Source of the DNA: Phoenix dactylifera
Lineage: Eukaryota > Streptophyta > Magnoliopsida > Arecales > Arecaceae
Assembly: GCF_009389715.1 (NCBI RefSeq)
Contig: NC_052404.1
Location: 8,578,745 to 8,642,744 of the forward strand
Length of the DNA stretch: 64,000 nt
Direction of reading: 5' to 3'
The notes below the pieces were generated by a model, which searched no databases, had not been told where the DNA came from, and saw only the letters and a program-made list of their open reading frames with translations. Positions 25,601 to 36,929 of this stretch are shown here, piece by piece. Every line of letters starts with the position of its first letter. The stretch's first letter is position 1. Made by a program: the position numbers and the translations under genes.

Positions 25601-26350
25601 CTCCTTTGAACTGCAGACATGGTTTCATTTGATTCACAAGGCTCCATCTTGGTCGACATTTTTCAGGTCATTTACATGGTTGAGGAAGGCGAGTTAAAAC
25701 TAACTTGAACATCAGATATACAACAGAGAATGTGGATGCAAATTGAAGGACATGTAAAAGGTTTCGGGAGCCTTTTGTAAGGTAAAATGTTGAATGCGGT
25801 AAAAAGTATCAAGCTAACCATGATGTCATGCAACCCATCCTGTTCATTGTGCCTCTATTTGACACACTTTCTGAAAATTGTATGTATTGGAGATCTCTGG
25901 ACATATTTCCTGTAAAGTATGTTTTCTATGGACCATTATTTGTTTCATTATTCAATCCAAGAAGATAGGCCAACTGCTTATTACCACAATATAGAATTTA
26001 ATGGTCTGGAAAACCTTGTGCACATATAAATCCGGGAACAATATGTTACACGTAAAACCAACTTCTAGATTGTGGCAAATACTTTAATGTGTTGGCTTTA
26101 GTATACCAAGTCAGATTTGTATCAAGTTTGTGTTTATACGTGGAATGCGTTCTTTGTTGACAAATATGGAGATTGAATTTGTAAATTGTTGTTGCAGGAT
26201 TTCAGTTCATCATGGGATATTCATGCAACTCCAACATTCTTCTTTTTGAAGGATGGGCAGCAGCTGGATAAGCTTGTCGGCGCCAACAAACCTGAACTTG
26301 AGAATAAGTTAAATATGCTTATTGAATCCTCATCCCAGTGCTCCAAGTGA
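22621..26350 (+). CDS. TRXH9: h-type thioredoxin, Trx h9-like, acylated N-terminus
   Basis: Four coding exons, 22621-22641, 23472-23588, 24402-24524 and 26198-26350, all with GT-AG borders between codons, encode 137 residues. The thioredoxin fold carries the redox site WCGPC in [12 protein letters not shown] at the start of exon 3, the conserved DVDEL, and the cis-proline motif [11 protein letters not shown]. It reduces disulphides of target proteins, using electrons from NADPH or glutathione systems. Residues 1-4 are MGIC: Gly2 fits N-myristoylation and Cys4 palmitoylation, the arrangement known for Arabidopsis Trx h9, which sits at the plasma membrane and moves between cells. Whole-protein similarity ([26 protein letters not shown]) also points to the h9 type. 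The tiny first exon carries just the acylation signal, MGICLGK. FERONIA lies tail to tail downstream. Confidence 0.92.
22676..22790. repeat. Short element with 11-bp terminal inverted repeat in thioredoxin intron 1
   Basis: AGCTGATCATG at 22676-22686 is matched by its exact reverse complement CATGATCAGCT at 22780-22790. The 115-bp interval is rich in GGCC/GGGC motifs. It may be a very small non-autonomous DNA transposon, but I found no clear target-site duplication. Confidence 0.4.
23708..23775 (+). repeat. GTACC-rich dispersed repeat, short copy
   Basis: The 5' part of the family: AAGGTTCATTGTCTCGATAC, then CCATACTGGTGCCATACTAG and CAGTATCGGTACAGAG. It lies in intron 2 of the thioredoxin gene. 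Fuller copies are at 35970, 43938, 56225 (reverse) and 62655 (reverse). Confidence 0.6.
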
Positions 26351-28489
26351 ATCCATCTGGCTATTGAGATGCTGAATAAGGCTTTTCCCTGTCATATGTA
26401 TTCATTGATTCTATGTTTGGTTGATAAGAGTACCTCGTATCTTTTTCCTGTCTCTCATACGTGGCTTCTTCGTCAGAATTGCAGTTAGTTTCCAAACCGG
26501 ACCCCATTGTACAGCCTTCCTACTGCTGCCTTGAGTTCTTATAGAACATGAGGTGAAAGGTTACAAGTCAATAAAAGAATAAAGAACTCATTTGTGCATA
26601 TCGCAACCAGGGATCTTAAGTTGGCTGAACCCTCAGTTGTCATCTACTTGATTGGTGGTTCTGACTTTTGAACAGTGGGCCAAGGATACGTTTATTGGTG
26701 CAGTGATTTCCTTTGTCATGTACATTGACTATGTTGGTATTTTTGGTAATGACAAATAGGTTGTTCCTTAGATTTCTTGCAGCTGGTTTTACAGTGTTTG
26801 TGAATATGTCCGCTTCATGACTTGGTGAGAAGATGACTTGCAACATTGCAACCTTTGTTGCAACATTTCTGGGCTAAATTGGAAATGGTTATTTAGGTTA
26901 GATCTACATGCGAAGCCTATTAGCATTTTGTGAGATCCAGATATGAACCTTTGATCAAGAATGAGATGTATTGGTTTGTTTTGTGTTGGATCCAACTTGA
27001 TCCAGTCTGATGAGATCAGTCATGATTAAACATCAGGTCAATGAGGCTTTGCATCTGATTTATTGCATTTGGAGCAGGTGACAAGCCCTGTGACTCCTTG
27101 CTGCTAGGATCCAATAAACAGTAGATTTTGCAGCGGTTCAGTACCAGCAGAACAGGAGAGAAGGATGGTAAGAGGCTGCACAATGAGGGTGTTGAAATTA
27201 AAAACAATTCGCTTATCGTAAACATCGACTTAAGCACCGCTAGAAGGGAAACAGTCCGAATCATAATCTGTTGCAATTACAGACGTCCAGGACTCATCGA
27301 TGAAGTGCTTGTATATTGCACCTATGATTTTGATAGAAGCCCCCTCATCTACCGTACAGCAGTATATTTATAGTTCACAATATATTATAGTTACAATCAA
27401 TTTTGTTGATGTGCCAATTGCTAATGTGGACAGGAAGATTTGTTCTTTTAAATTATGTATTTAATATGTGCCATCACAAGGAAGCGCGGCCAAATTTGAG
27501 GTGAAGGCAGGGCTTGCCTCCAATCCATGTCATTGATAACCCTATTTACTTCCCCATAAATCACAAGCCACCTTTTTTTTTTTTTTTTTTTTTGCTAAAA
27601 TAGATATTTCATAGATTACGAGTTCGGATGCAGTGCTTCAATCTTTTGGTGGCTACGTTTCAGCGGATCCACATCAGAGAGAGACACCCCAACAACGCTC
27701 TCAGAAGTCCAAAGAACAAATGATTTCTTATGAGCAAGTGGTTTAAGTCACCTCCGGTGGAGCTTTCCACCTAAAGACCCAACGAGCGTCCTTTTCCATT
27801 ACTCTCACTTTTCTTCTTTTTTTTTCTTCTTCTTCTTTTTTGCGATAGGCAATCCATACCATTCTAATATGAATATATCTAAGGTCAAAAAATAAAATAT
27901 TCTGAAATACCCATTCCACGGTCGCCTAATCTGCAGCTCTATTTGTCCCGGTGCCTGTCACCTATTCACACAACATGTCAGTACTGGGATGGCCTCCTTT
28001 CCGGCCGGCCTGTAAGCAAAAGACCAGCACCATGCCACCAACCTCTGTAGTCAGCACCCACCCACAAGTCAACGACACTATTTAGACCTGTGGAGCTCGT
28101 GGCTTGAATGGTCCTCTTAACACAGAGAGAGGAAGAAAAACGAGGAGGAAAGTCTAGAAGAAAATATCAGACAGGCAGCTCAGCAGGTCTGAAATTTCAA
28201 GTCATTAAGCTGATGAGGAAATGAAGAAAGAGCATCCAAAGCAAATATTTATAGTCTCCTTAACCGAGAAGCAACAAATTCACAAAATAACAACCCACAA
28301 CTATTGTTGCAACTAACAACCAAAGCATTCTTAAGAATACAAGTCATATATCACATTGAATTCAGGAGATCTCAGCGTCTGATAGAATTACAACATAACT
28401 CATCAAATAGTACTGAATATAGAGATACATAGTAGCTAGTTCTCAGTGTTGAGATACACGATAGCAGCAATCCTCGCCTCGATTTTATC
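26351..28489. other. Convergent intergenic region between thioredoxin and FERONIA
   Basis: It begins with the thioredoxin 3' UTR, which includes AATAAAAGAATAAAG near 26570. It ends with the FERONIA 3' UTR, read on the minus strand, probably reaching about 28200. Between them are unremarkable AT-rich DNA, a T21-type run near 27575 and a TTC-rich run near 27830. No further gene is supported. Confidence 0.5.
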
Positions 28490-31165
28490 TCACCGCCCTT
28501 TAGGGTTCACGATCTCTGAGAACACGGCGCTTGGTGTCAGTCCATCAGAGTCCTCGCTTGCAAGGCTTCGCCCTCCGATGCTCACTGTGGTGGTTGTGGT
28601 TGTGGTTGTGCTCAATTCGACCGACGGCTCATTCGAGTCTTTCTTCCCCACCATCATCAGAGGCGTGCCTCCATCTGATACTGCACCACCAATGAGACTT
28701 CCACTTTCCTCTGCACCCTCTTGTAGCTGGAGTGCAAACTCAAGGTTCCAGAGGACATCACCCATTGATGGTCGCTCGATTCCCTGATCAGCCACACACT
28801 TCTCTGCAGTTTCTGCAAACTTCTTGAAGCATGGTGGAGCAATCTTGCCCTTGAGATAGGGATCGATGATCTGATCGAGAATGCCCTTCTTCTGGCAGTG
28901 CAGTGCCCACTCGGCCAAGCTCACTTGTTCCTTTGGAAGCGTTGGGTTCAGAGCTGGCCGAGCACACAGGACCTCAAACAATACAACCCCAAAAGAATAC
29001 ACATCCGATTTGTCGGTAAGTTGCTGTCGCCGGAAGTACTCAGGATCAAGATAACCAAAGCTTCCCTTCACCACCGTGCTGACATGAGTGTGGTCGAGTG
29101 TAGGACCAGTCTTTGAAAGCCCAAAATCTGAAACCTTTGCAACCCATTTATCATCCAACAGAATGTTGGTAGTCTTCACATCTCGGTGGATGATAGTGTG
29201 CTTGGCACCAGTGTGGAGGTAGTGAAGCCCCCGAGCAGCACCAATGCAGATCTCAAGCCGCTGCTTCCAAGGGAGAGGTGGCTTCTGGGTCTTGTAAAGG
29301 TGCTCGCGGAGTGTCCCATGGGCCATGTAGTCGTAAATCAGAATCATCTCGCAGTTCTCCTCGCAGTAGCCGATCAAAGAGACAAGATGGCGGTGACGGA
29401 GCTTGGACAGCATCTCGATCTCAGTCTGAAATTCATGGACACCTTGCTCAGACATTGGGTTCCCACGCTTGATTGCAACTTCAGTGGAGCCGCCATCTAT
29501 TTCCCCACGGTAGACCTTTCCGAACCCGCCAACACCAAGAAGGAGGGCCTCGTCGAAGCCATTGGTGGCAGCCTCTATCTCTGCAAACGAGAAGTGGCGG
29601 CAAAGGTTGGACGGGAGCGACGGGGCTGAGCTCCCCGTTGTGTTCGTCTTGGCTGACGCCGCTGAGTGCGAGTTGCCATAGAGAGCGAGCGGCAGCCAAC
29701 CTGATGGCCCGTCACCCGTGCCTCCTGCATCCTTCCCTCCCTTCTTCTTTTGCCTGCAAAACCCAAGCAGGCAAAAGCAGGCAGCCAACAGGACGACGAC
29801 CCCACCGATCACCCCACCAGCAATCACCGGAGCTTTACTCTTGAACTTGCCATTATGGTGATTGAAAACCTCATCAGGATTCACATCTGGCTTGGGACGT
29901 GGTTCTGGATTGGGCCCAGCAAGACTTCCATTGCTGTTTTGCAGCTTAAAGACCTCCATCCCATTCAAGATAGCATCATACATCTCTGGCTTGGTTGAAG
30001 GATCAGGATGGAGTGCAACCCACAGATCCATCAAGCCGGTCGCTGAAGGGATCAGCACATAGTCCTTGTACACTGGGATGCCAATTCCATTGCTCCACCC
30101 AATCACATCGGCGCCATCTTGGGCAGTCTGGTTGTTGAGATAGATATCGAAGACCCTCTGGTTTATCTTTGTTGTTGGATACTGGATCTCGCAGAAATGC
30201 AGCCTCACAAGGTGGTAGAACCCAGCATCCACTGGAAGGATCCATGTGAGATTATAGTTCAGATTGACTTGGGCATCAGGCCCCATCGACCGCGCTGTCG
30301 AGTATACATCCACCGGCGCGATATATGCCGGCAAAGTGGTCGGGTACTTGATTGTAACATTCGGGTCGTTGGAGTATGAGACCCCGATCGCAGCCCCGTA
30401 GATGTATGGGGAGTCATCATCCCATGAACGAAACAAGCCAGAATCTTGGATGGGAGAAATGGCTTGCCCGCCCACATTCAACCTGTGGACGGTCTCGATG
30501 GCCCAGTCCTGGTCGATGGGGTACTCTGTGGACGTCCCAGCAAGCAATGCGCTGCCGGTGGTAAAGATGTCAGGGATGGAGACGATCTCGATACCGTTCA
30601 CGAAGGCATAAGAATGGGGGTGGTCGGCAGAAGGGGTGAAGGTGAGGTTGAGACCGCTGGAGGAGACATTGACGGAAAATTCGCGGACGAGGTAGGCAAA
30701 GTTAAGGGCATCGGCGGTGAGGTAGGCGCTGAAGTTTTGGAGTAGGGTGGAGGATGCGGCGGTGACGGAGAAGAAGGCATCGGAGGCGGCGTGGCCGGAG
30801 TAGTTGGAAGGATAGAAGTAAAGGCGAATAAATTTCCGGCCTGCACCGAGGGGGAAGGTGTAGGTGTAGGGGGAGGTGAAGAACCGGGCAGTCAAGTAGG
30901 GGACTTGCGGGACCGACGAGTCCTGGGACGAGGCCGTGAGGCCAACGCCATTAATGGAGGGGGCGTACTTGGAGCCGGCGTCGGCGGTCCAGATGCGGCC
31001 ATCGGTGTCCTTGTCCTGCCCGGAGGCACCGCAGTTAAGTAAAATGTTGTCCCGTGGGACGTAGGTGCTGTTGGTGCTGTCGGCCGCCGAGATTTTGCCG
31101 ACGGCCAGCAACAAGAAGAAGGAAGCGCAGAGAAGGATGGGAGGTAAAGCTCGAAACCTCCTCAT
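28490..31165 (-). CDS. FER: FERONIA-type receptor kinase (CrRLK1L family)
   Basis: Single coding exon of 891 residues, starting at ATG 31165-31163. An in-frame TTG 12 bases upstream lengthens the open frame but is not a normal eukaryotic start. Order: signal peptide (1-28); extracellular malectin-like region (about 40-410) with N-glycosylation sites and RLNVGG; membrane segment near 446-470 ([20 protein letters not shown]); cytoplasmic Ser/Thr kinase with GVGGFG at 544-549, VAIK Lys566, HRD Asp662 and DFG Asp680, all intact. The C-terminus [20 protein letters not shown] and ending NPKGR are FERONIA hallmarks. FERONIA is the plasma-membrane receptor for RALF peptides, sensing cell-wall state and steering growth, pollen-tube reception and immunity. 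A run of eight Thr at about 854-861 in the variable tail is unusual. A leader intron is likely. Confidence 0.96.
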   Translation of the reverse strand: MRRFRALPPILLCASFFLLLAVGKISAADSTNSTYVPRDNILLNCGASGQDKDTDGRIWTADAGSKYAPSINGVGLTASSQDSSVPQVPYLTARFFTSPYTYTFPLGAGRKFIRLYFYPSNYSGHAASDAFFSVTAASSTLLQNFSAYLTADALNFAYLVREFSVNVSSSGLNLTFTPSADHPHSYAFVNGIEIVSIPDIFTTGSALLAGTSTEYPIDQDWAIETVHRLNVGGQAISPIQDSGLFRSWDDDSPYIYGAAIGVSYSNDPNVTIKYPTTLPAYIAPVDVYSTARSMGPDAQVNLNYNLTWILPVDAGFYHLVRLHFCEIQYPTTKINQRVFDIYLNNQTAQDGADVIGWSNGIGIPVYKDYVLIPSATGLMDLWVALHPDPSTKPEMYDAILNGMEVFKLQNSNGSLAGPNPEPRPKPDVNPDEVFNHHNGKFKSKAPVIAGGVIGGVVVLLAACFCLLGFCRQKKKGGKDAGGTGDGPSGWLPLALYGNSHSAASAKTNTTGSSAPSLPSNLCRHFSFAEIEAATNGFDEALLLGVGGFGKVYRGEIDGGSTEVAIKRGNPMSEQGVHEFQTEIEMLSKLRHRHLVSLIGYCEENCEMILIYDYMAHGTLREHLYKTQKPPLPWKQRLEICIGAARGLHYLHTGAKHTIIHRDVKTTNILLDDKWVAKVSDFGLSKTGPTLDHTHVSTVVKGSFGYLDPEYFRRQQLTDKSDVYSFGVVLFEVLCARPALNPTLPKEQVSLAEWALHCQKKGILDQIIDPYLKGKIAPPCFKKFAETAEKCVADQGIERPSMGDVLWNLEFALQLQEGAEESGSLIGGAVSDGGTPLMMVGKKDSNEPSVELSTTTTTTTTVSIGGRSLASEDSDGLTPSAVFSEIVNPKGR

Positions 31166-31670
31166 GAGGAAAAACAAAGTCTTTGTGGGGGAACAAAAAA
31201 AGAGCTAAGATGACGGCTTCTACTGAGAAATACACAGAAGAGGAGGATTGAGGGAGGTGAGGGTTTACGAAACAGTAAAAGAACGGATCTTTGGGGAACC
31301 AGGGTTTCGATCCATGAGGAAACACCCTAGATCCAACAGATCGGACTTTGGACAACGAATTTAGAGGGGAACCTACGATTTCTAGCAGGAAATCAGCAAT
31401 CTAATTCAGCTAAATTAAGCAGACTAGAAGTAGATCCAGCCGGAAGTAACTGCCAAAAAAACAAAGCAAGATACAAGAAGAAATGGACGATTTAGCTACG
31501 GGAAAAACTCAAAAAAAATCAACAGAAATTAACAAAAATCCAATGATATATGCCATAAAAACGCTGAAGGAGTACCTGAGACGAGCTCCGAGAGCTGAGA
31601 GCGAGGAGAGACGGATAGAAAACAGAAGAGAGAAGGGGGTTTCTAAAACCACGGGATTGGGCTTTCTGTA
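31166..31670 (-). other. 5' leader of FERONIA with probable intron
   Basis: A good minus-strand donor (TCTCAG then GTACTCC) lies at 31576/31575, followed in the minus direction by AT-rich sequence. A candidate acceptor CCTGCTAG is at 31383-31382. An intron in the leader is common for FERONIA genes. The exact acceptor is uncertain. Confidence 0.45.
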
Positions 31671-32097
31671 ATCTTTAGTAAGATCGTTTCTTTTTAGTGT
31701 AATGAATTGGCCAATGATAGAAAATATTAAATAACGTTGGATAATCGGTCTTAAATCTCAAATGGACGCGGTTCGGAGATCCAGCAAAATGAATGCCGAA
31801 CTGGCAATTGGAGGAAAGGGCAAGATCTGATGGCTAAAGCTTGCCAGCCTAGCACCAGGGAGTCGATCGGTGGGATCGTGGGGTCCACCATAGTGGGATT
31901 CCGCTGCTTGGATGATCAGAGCCGTTGGATTACGCAATTTCGTCACGTCGACGCATGGGGATCGGGTCGCAGGGGCTCGCTTGGTGGGTGGCCGTTTGAG
32001 GCGGGGGCGAGCGGCGTACATCTCATTCGTGCACGATTTATCAACCGGGGGTCAACACAGGGAGAAAATATTTCCTATGTACACCACGGCTAATAAA
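31671..32097. other. FERONIA promoter side
   Basis: Upstream flank of FERONIA, moderately GC-rich between 31800 and 32040. No gene or transposon recognised. Confidence 0.35.
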
Positions 32098-32549
32098 GGG
32101 CTCGTTTCGTTTGCGAAAATATTTTTTTTTCTAAAAATATAAATTTTAAAAAATAAATTTTTTAAAAAAATATTTAAAACAGTATTTTTGGCATGTTTGG
32201 TTGACCATTGAAAAGTGACAAATTTTCAAAGTACTTATATTTGGTTGACCATCCACTTTTCTGGAAAAGTTATGTATAATTCCTATTATGCCTTTAATAA
32301 AAATTAGATCTTTAATGCCTCTTTAATACTTCTTTAATGCTGAATAGATTTTTTGGAAAAAAATAAAAATGAAGTGATTTCCGCCTCATGAGAAAGTAAC
32401 TTTCCCATGAAATGTAGGAATCATATTTCCATGGGAATACAACTTTCTCGTCTCTCTCCTTTGAAAACTCCAACCAAACAAGAGCCATCTCATTACTTTT
32501 CCGTTGACCACATTTCCCCCCCTTTTTTTCCCGTGAACCAAACGAGCCC
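32098..32549. mobile_element. Non-autonomous TIR element (MITE), 452 bp
   Basis: The left end GGGCTCGTTTCGTTTGCG and the reverse complement of the right end, GGGCTCGTTTGGTTCACG, form a terminal inverted repeat of about 15 bp with few mismatches. The interior is AT-rich, non-coding, and repeats TTTGGTTGACCAT twice. The ends resemble the GGG(C/T)xxGTTTGG termini of Tourist and hAT-type MITEs. Flanking A-runs prevent a firm call of the target-site duplication. Confidence 0.7.
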
Positions 32550-32599
32550 AAAAAGGTTTTTTTCAGGCTCTTCTTCCTCTCCTTCCTCCCCCTCATTAT

Positions 32600-32925
32600 A
32601 AGGAAAAAAAAGGAGAACCTCACTCGCGTAGCAATCCTCACTGGGCCCCCTCCCCGCTAGAGAGTGTTGGATGCAGACAGAAAATTTTTTACTCATATTT
32701 TCTCCACCCATGACAGAGCCTCACCAGCGTGGCAGTCCTATCTCCATGTGAGTACACCACACCAGCACCTCCTAAGTAACGGTAGATCAGATAACAATTT
32801 TATCGGGCAAACTAGGTAGAGGGCATCCGGTCCCCATATTTAATCGACGTCTGCGCGTTTCGAATTTGGGCCACTCTGGTGAAATCAAAGCTTCATTCCC
32901 ACCGTGCTACCACCTCGGTGGTTGC
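32600..32925 (-). mobile_element. SINE of the tRNA-derived family, minus strand
   Basis: On the minus strand the head has CACCGAGGTGGTAGCACGGT, then CCCAAATTCGAAACGCGCAG and GTCGATTAAATATGGGGACC, matching the SINEs at 36501 and 5827. The 3' half also matches, with CTGTCTGCATCCAACACTCT and GGGGCCCAGTGAGGATTGCT-like blocks. It ends near 32600 beside the MITE at 32098-32549. No clear target-site duplication was seen. Confidence 0.7.
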
Positions 32926-34059
32926 ATATTTTTCTAAATATCGAATTTCATATAAATATTTTTTTAATATTAATATATATATAATACTTGTGTTATTATT
33001 TTATTATTTTATTATTATTTTACATATATATTTACATTATCTGATGTTGTTAAAAAATTAATAATTTTAAATTAAAATAACTAAATATTTTTAATACATA
33101 AATATTCAAATACAGATGATCGCAATAAAAAATAAAAAAATAATTTTAAATTTTTATTTTATTTTTAATTAAAATAAAATAAAATTTTTATTAACCGTGT
33201 TAGCAAAGAACGGTTATGTTAAGAGGGTATTCACATAAATGTGACTTTTTAGGAGAATATTTGTGGAAAAAAAAACTTAATAAAGAAACACACATCAACT
33301 GAGATTACCATCCATAAAATAATAATATAACAAAGGTCTCCAAGAGGGATTCGAAGGAATGTGAAGAGCACCGCGAACGCCGCCACCGCCGCCAACTGCG
33401 GCTAGGCGGAGGAGAAGAAGGAAGAGGAAGGGAAGAAGCTGTTGCCGGCGGCACCGCTTGGAGAAGTAGAAGGAGAAGGAAGAGGAAGGGACGCGCGGCG
33501 TCAAAGCCGAAGAGCGGCGGTGCCATGGCAAATAGGAAGCGGCCGGCCTTGATGCCATTGCGTTTAGCCTCCTTGACAGGTCCTGCTTGGAGAAGCGGCG
33601 GGCGGTAGAAGAGAGACCAAAATTGGATTTGAAGGAGGCAGATGAGGAACGGAGAAGATCTCGGAGTTTCGGTTTATGAAGATGGGCTCGCTGTCTTCGT
33701 ACGCCCAGTCGGAGAGGCCATGAAAAGTTTCTCCTTCGCAAGGTCCGATATCCGTTCACCTTCGTTTCTTCTCCCCAAAAGTTATTAAAATATATTTTTT
33801 GTGGCTCTCTCGGAGAGACAATATGAAATGGAAGAAAAAAAATACCCGGCTAAGTTTGGGCAATTTATATTTGTACTTTAAAAATTTAAAAAATATTAAT
33901 TAGCTACTAAAATTTTAAATTTGATGTAATGTGATAGCTATCTATTTTCCTTACAAAAACGTCATCATCATATGAGGGTCCCTTGATAACTAATTTTTTA
34001 TAAAATTTAAGAATTGCCTTTTCCGATAACTTAGCAAAGGATTTCTGTTTTGGCGTGAA
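32926..34059. other. AT-rich intergenic DNA with a GC-rich island
   Basis: 32930-33290 is very AT-rich and resembles the AT-rich segment at 3960-4250: an AATTAAAATAAAATAAAATT run, then a GGAGAATATTTGTGG-like phrase. The island 33300-33760 has overlapping minus-strand frames, one of 73 residues that looks like a signal peptide followed by low-complexity sequence (MAPPLFGFDAARPFLFLLLL). No conserved domain is visible, so I do not call a gene. It may be a gene relic. Confidence 0.35.
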
Positions 34060-34905
34060 TTAAAAGAGATGAGAAGGAAAGTCACGTGAACATGGCGCTT
34101 TGAGATCTGTATGAAATAGATGATTGACAAATACTGTGTGCTTTGAGATCGGTGTAAACAGATAATGACAAAGAATGGATTGCTTTTGAGATGCGTGCAG
34201 GGGGACAAATAATAGAGAATGAAATGCTTTAAGATCTATTGTTGATTTGAGATTTATTGTTAATTTGAGATTTGTGCTATCAAATGGATGGCAATGACGG
34301 GGTTGCTTTGAGAGTTGTGCAGTCAAACAAAAGGTAGAGGATGGAGTGCTTTGAGGTCTATGTAGATGGATGAATTAGAGCGAATGGAGCGCTTTGAGAT
34401 CTATGTAGATGGATGGATGATAGAATATAGTATGCTTTGAGATCTGTGTAAGCGGATGAATGAAAGAGAATGGAGTACTTTGAGATCTATATAGACAGAT
34501 GGATGACGGAGTATGGGTCGCTTTGAAGATTGGTGCAGGCTGACGAATAGTGAAGGATGGAGCATTTTAAGATCTATGCAAGCAGATGGATGATGGAGGA
34601 TGAATAACTTTGAAATCTATGCAGGCGGAAAGATGATAGAGGATACAGTGCTTGAACATCTATGCATCGGATCGATAATAGAGAATGAAGTGCTATAAGG
34701 TCATTGTAGATGGATGGATGACAAAGTATGGAATGCTCGTGATCTATACAGGCAAATGGATGGCAAAGGATGTTGTGCATTGAGATTTATGCAGATGGAT
34801 AAACCGCTTTGAAATCCATGCAAGTTGATGATAATATAGAATGGAGGGTTTTAATATCTGTGTAGCTGGATGAATCATAGAGGATGAAGTGCTTTGTTAT
34901 TGCCT
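34060..34905. repeat. Degenerate 43-bp minisatellite, about 19 units
   Basis: Successive units follow the plan GAGATCTATG TAGATGGATG-GATGATAGA-GAATGGAGTGC-TTT with a period near 43 bp, for example the boundaries before GAGATCTGTG near 34440 and GAGATCTATA near 34482. Some units are shortened. 43 is not a multiple of three, so the open frames on the minus strand (34060-34326, 34574-34780) are by-products and not a repeat protein. Confidence 0.88.
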
Positions 34906-34984
34906 GAAAGCTGTGATTCAGGCTTGTCGAATCAAAGAAATTTTGGTATTTTTTTAGTTTGTTAATGGTGTCAGGATCCTAATA

Positions 34985-35587
34985 GATGGCTGGGTTATAT
35001 TATAACAAAAAATGAAGTTTTAGTGGCTAATTGAAACTTTTAAAACTTTGGGGGTCGAAGTATAACTATTCAAATTTTGAAGGGTGTCTTTGTAATTTTA
35101 TTTATAGAATATTAAAGTTTGTTTTGTACCCAAAAAAAAAGAAAAAAAAAAAGGATCCACCAACTCCAAAAGGAGTTGAGCAGACCAATGACAGTTAACA
35201 TCAAGAAATAAAATTTAATAATTTTTGTTTTGCGAAAAGTAAATGAATTCAATGATAGTTAACATCAAGAAATAAAATTTAATAATGGATGGCTGGGTTA
35301 TATTATAACAAAAAATGAAGTTTTAGTGGCTGATTGAAACTTTTAAAATTTGGGGGTCGAAGTATAACTATTCAAATTTTGAAGGGTGTCTTTATAATTT
35401 TATTTATAGAATATTAAAGTTTGTTTTGTACCAAAAAAAAAGAAAAAAAAAAGGATCCACCAACTCCAAAAGGAGTTGAGCAGACCAATGACAGTTAACA
35501 TCAAGAAATAAAATTTAATAATTTTTGTTTTGCGAAAAGTAAATGAATTCAATGATAGTTAACATCAAGAAATAAAATTTAATAACT
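34985..35587. repeat. 300-bp direct tandem repeat, two copies
   Basis: GATGGCTGGGTTATATTATA starts copies at 34985 and 35288. The copies stay nearly identical through an A-rich run and CCAACTCCAAAAGGAGTTGA (35158 and 35458) to about 35587. Within each, AGTTAACATCAAGAAATAAA is itself repeated. The near identity indicates a recent local duplication. Confidence 0.9.
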
Positions 35588-35969
35588 TTTGTTTCACGAA
35601 AAGTAAATGAATTCATTAATTTTAAGATGTAAGTGACATAAATTAGACAACAACATGTACTTCTCCTCACCTATTCTCCCTCATAATATGTATAAAACTT
35701 TCAAGAATAGAGATAAAGAAACTGGTACAATTTTCCCGATGCCAAGAATAGAAAATAATATAATTTTTTGCAAAAAAAAAAATATTTGCTTTTTTTTTCT
35801 TCATATACAAGCGTTTCCATCACTAGAGTGGCCAAATATTCTCAAAGCTTGGCAATCAAAATGCAAGCATCTTAAGATCTCCCATCAAATGAATGTTCAA
35901 TGATCCTTGTATGAGAAAATAAACCAAATACAAAAAAATTATATTTTAAGAAGACAAAAACTATTTTAA
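35588..35969. other. Intergenic AT-rich DNA
   Basis: No gene, RNA or element recognised; short A and T runs only. Confidence 0.3.
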
Positions 35970-36125
35970 AGCAAGATATACCATCTTGATACCGGATCTT
36001 GTATCTGTACCATTCTATTAAAATATCGGTACATTAAACAGTACAGTAAGGTGCACATCAAGTGCTGATACAGTGCAACACCACATTCTAGTTCGGTATC
36101 GATATGGTACGGTACTGATCGATAT
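35970..36125 (+). repeat. GTACC-rich dispersed repeat
   Basis: Starts ATACCATCTTGATACCGGAT and carries many GGTAC/GTACC and GATACGG-type words, for example CGGTATCGATATGGTACGGT. Same family as 43938, 56225 (reverse) and 62655 (reverse). Confidence 0.65.
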
Positions 36126-36500
36126 GAAAAATTTTGTTTTAAAGTTTTGTCGAAATATTAAGGAATGGCATTTCATGTAGCTTTCAACTCCCCACAATCA
36201 GAGCCTTGGGCGGGTCTTTTGTGGTTATGGCAGAGATGCAAAGAATTGTGAAAAGGGAAGAGAAATGATCTCATTATAATAGCGACGGAGATGTGGTTTT
36301 GGGTCTGTTAGTGCCATATCCATGTCCAAAATCAATTTTTTTTTGTTAAATCCAACCCAAATAAGATTATATAACTAACATCAAACATAAAAAGCTCATG
36401 CATCATGTATCAATAGGTTATTTAAGAAGTTATATTGCTATGTTTTTGAACTATCTTTTTTAAAAAAAATATACTGCACCCAAAAGCTATCTTGGGAGCC

Positions 36501-36914
36501 ACTGAGGTGGTAGCTCAGTGAAACTGGGCCTTTACTTTCACCCACGCGGTCCAAGTTTGAAATGCGCGGGCATCGATTAAATATGGAGACCGAATGCTTC
36601 CCGCTTAGACACGTGGGATGGGATGGCTTATTGATCCGCTGATAGCCTCGGTGGTGCCGGATGTGATGTAGTCACGCAGATGGTAATCGTGCCGGAGCCC
36701 AGAGGGGTAACCGAGCCGGGCCCACGGATGAAGATGATATGAGTAAAAACGGCCGGCGTGCCCAACACATGGTTAGTTCTGTCCGCATCAAACATTCTTC
36801 TGGAGAGGTCGAGGCCTAGTGGGGGCTGCTATTGGGGGTGGGCTTGTCCCTTCCTCCCCCCTTCCCTTTTTCTTAAGCAAAAAAAAAAAAAGAAAAAAAA
36901 AAAAGAAAGAAGAG
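36501..36914 (+). mobile_element. Full-length tRNA-derived SINE with 15-bp target-site duplication
   Basis: The head GAGGTGGTAGCTCAGTG is a tRNA A-box region and GGTCCAAGTTTGAAATGCG a B-box region. The family body and an A-rich tail interrupted by G follow. GCTATCTTGGGAGCC (36486-36500) and GCTATCTTGGGAACC (36915-36929) form a 15-bp target-site duplication with one mismatch. At 414 bp it is longer than the 5827 copy, suggesting two subfamilies. Confidence 0.88.
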
Positions 36915-36929
36915 GCTATCTTGGGAACC

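Noticed and set aside
29186-30846. Several 60-147-codon frames on both strands within FERONIA
   Set aside because: All overlap the intact receptor kinase in other frames and show no independent domain.
28490-31177. 895-codon FERONIA reading starting at 31177
   Set aside because: The first codon of that frame is TTG. The first ATG is 12 bases further in (31165), directly before the signal peptide.
33295-33759. 154-codon and 73-codon minus-strand frames, one resembling a signal peptide
   Set aside because: Low-complexity after the hydrophobic start, no conserved domain, no clear splice structure; noted only as a possible relic.
34060-34780. Frames in the 43-bp array as a repeat protein
   Set aside because: The period is not a multiple of three and the frames are interrupted.
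34060-35587. A CRISPR array
   Set aside because: Repeats are contiguous and degenerate with no unique spacers, and the DNA is plant nuclear.
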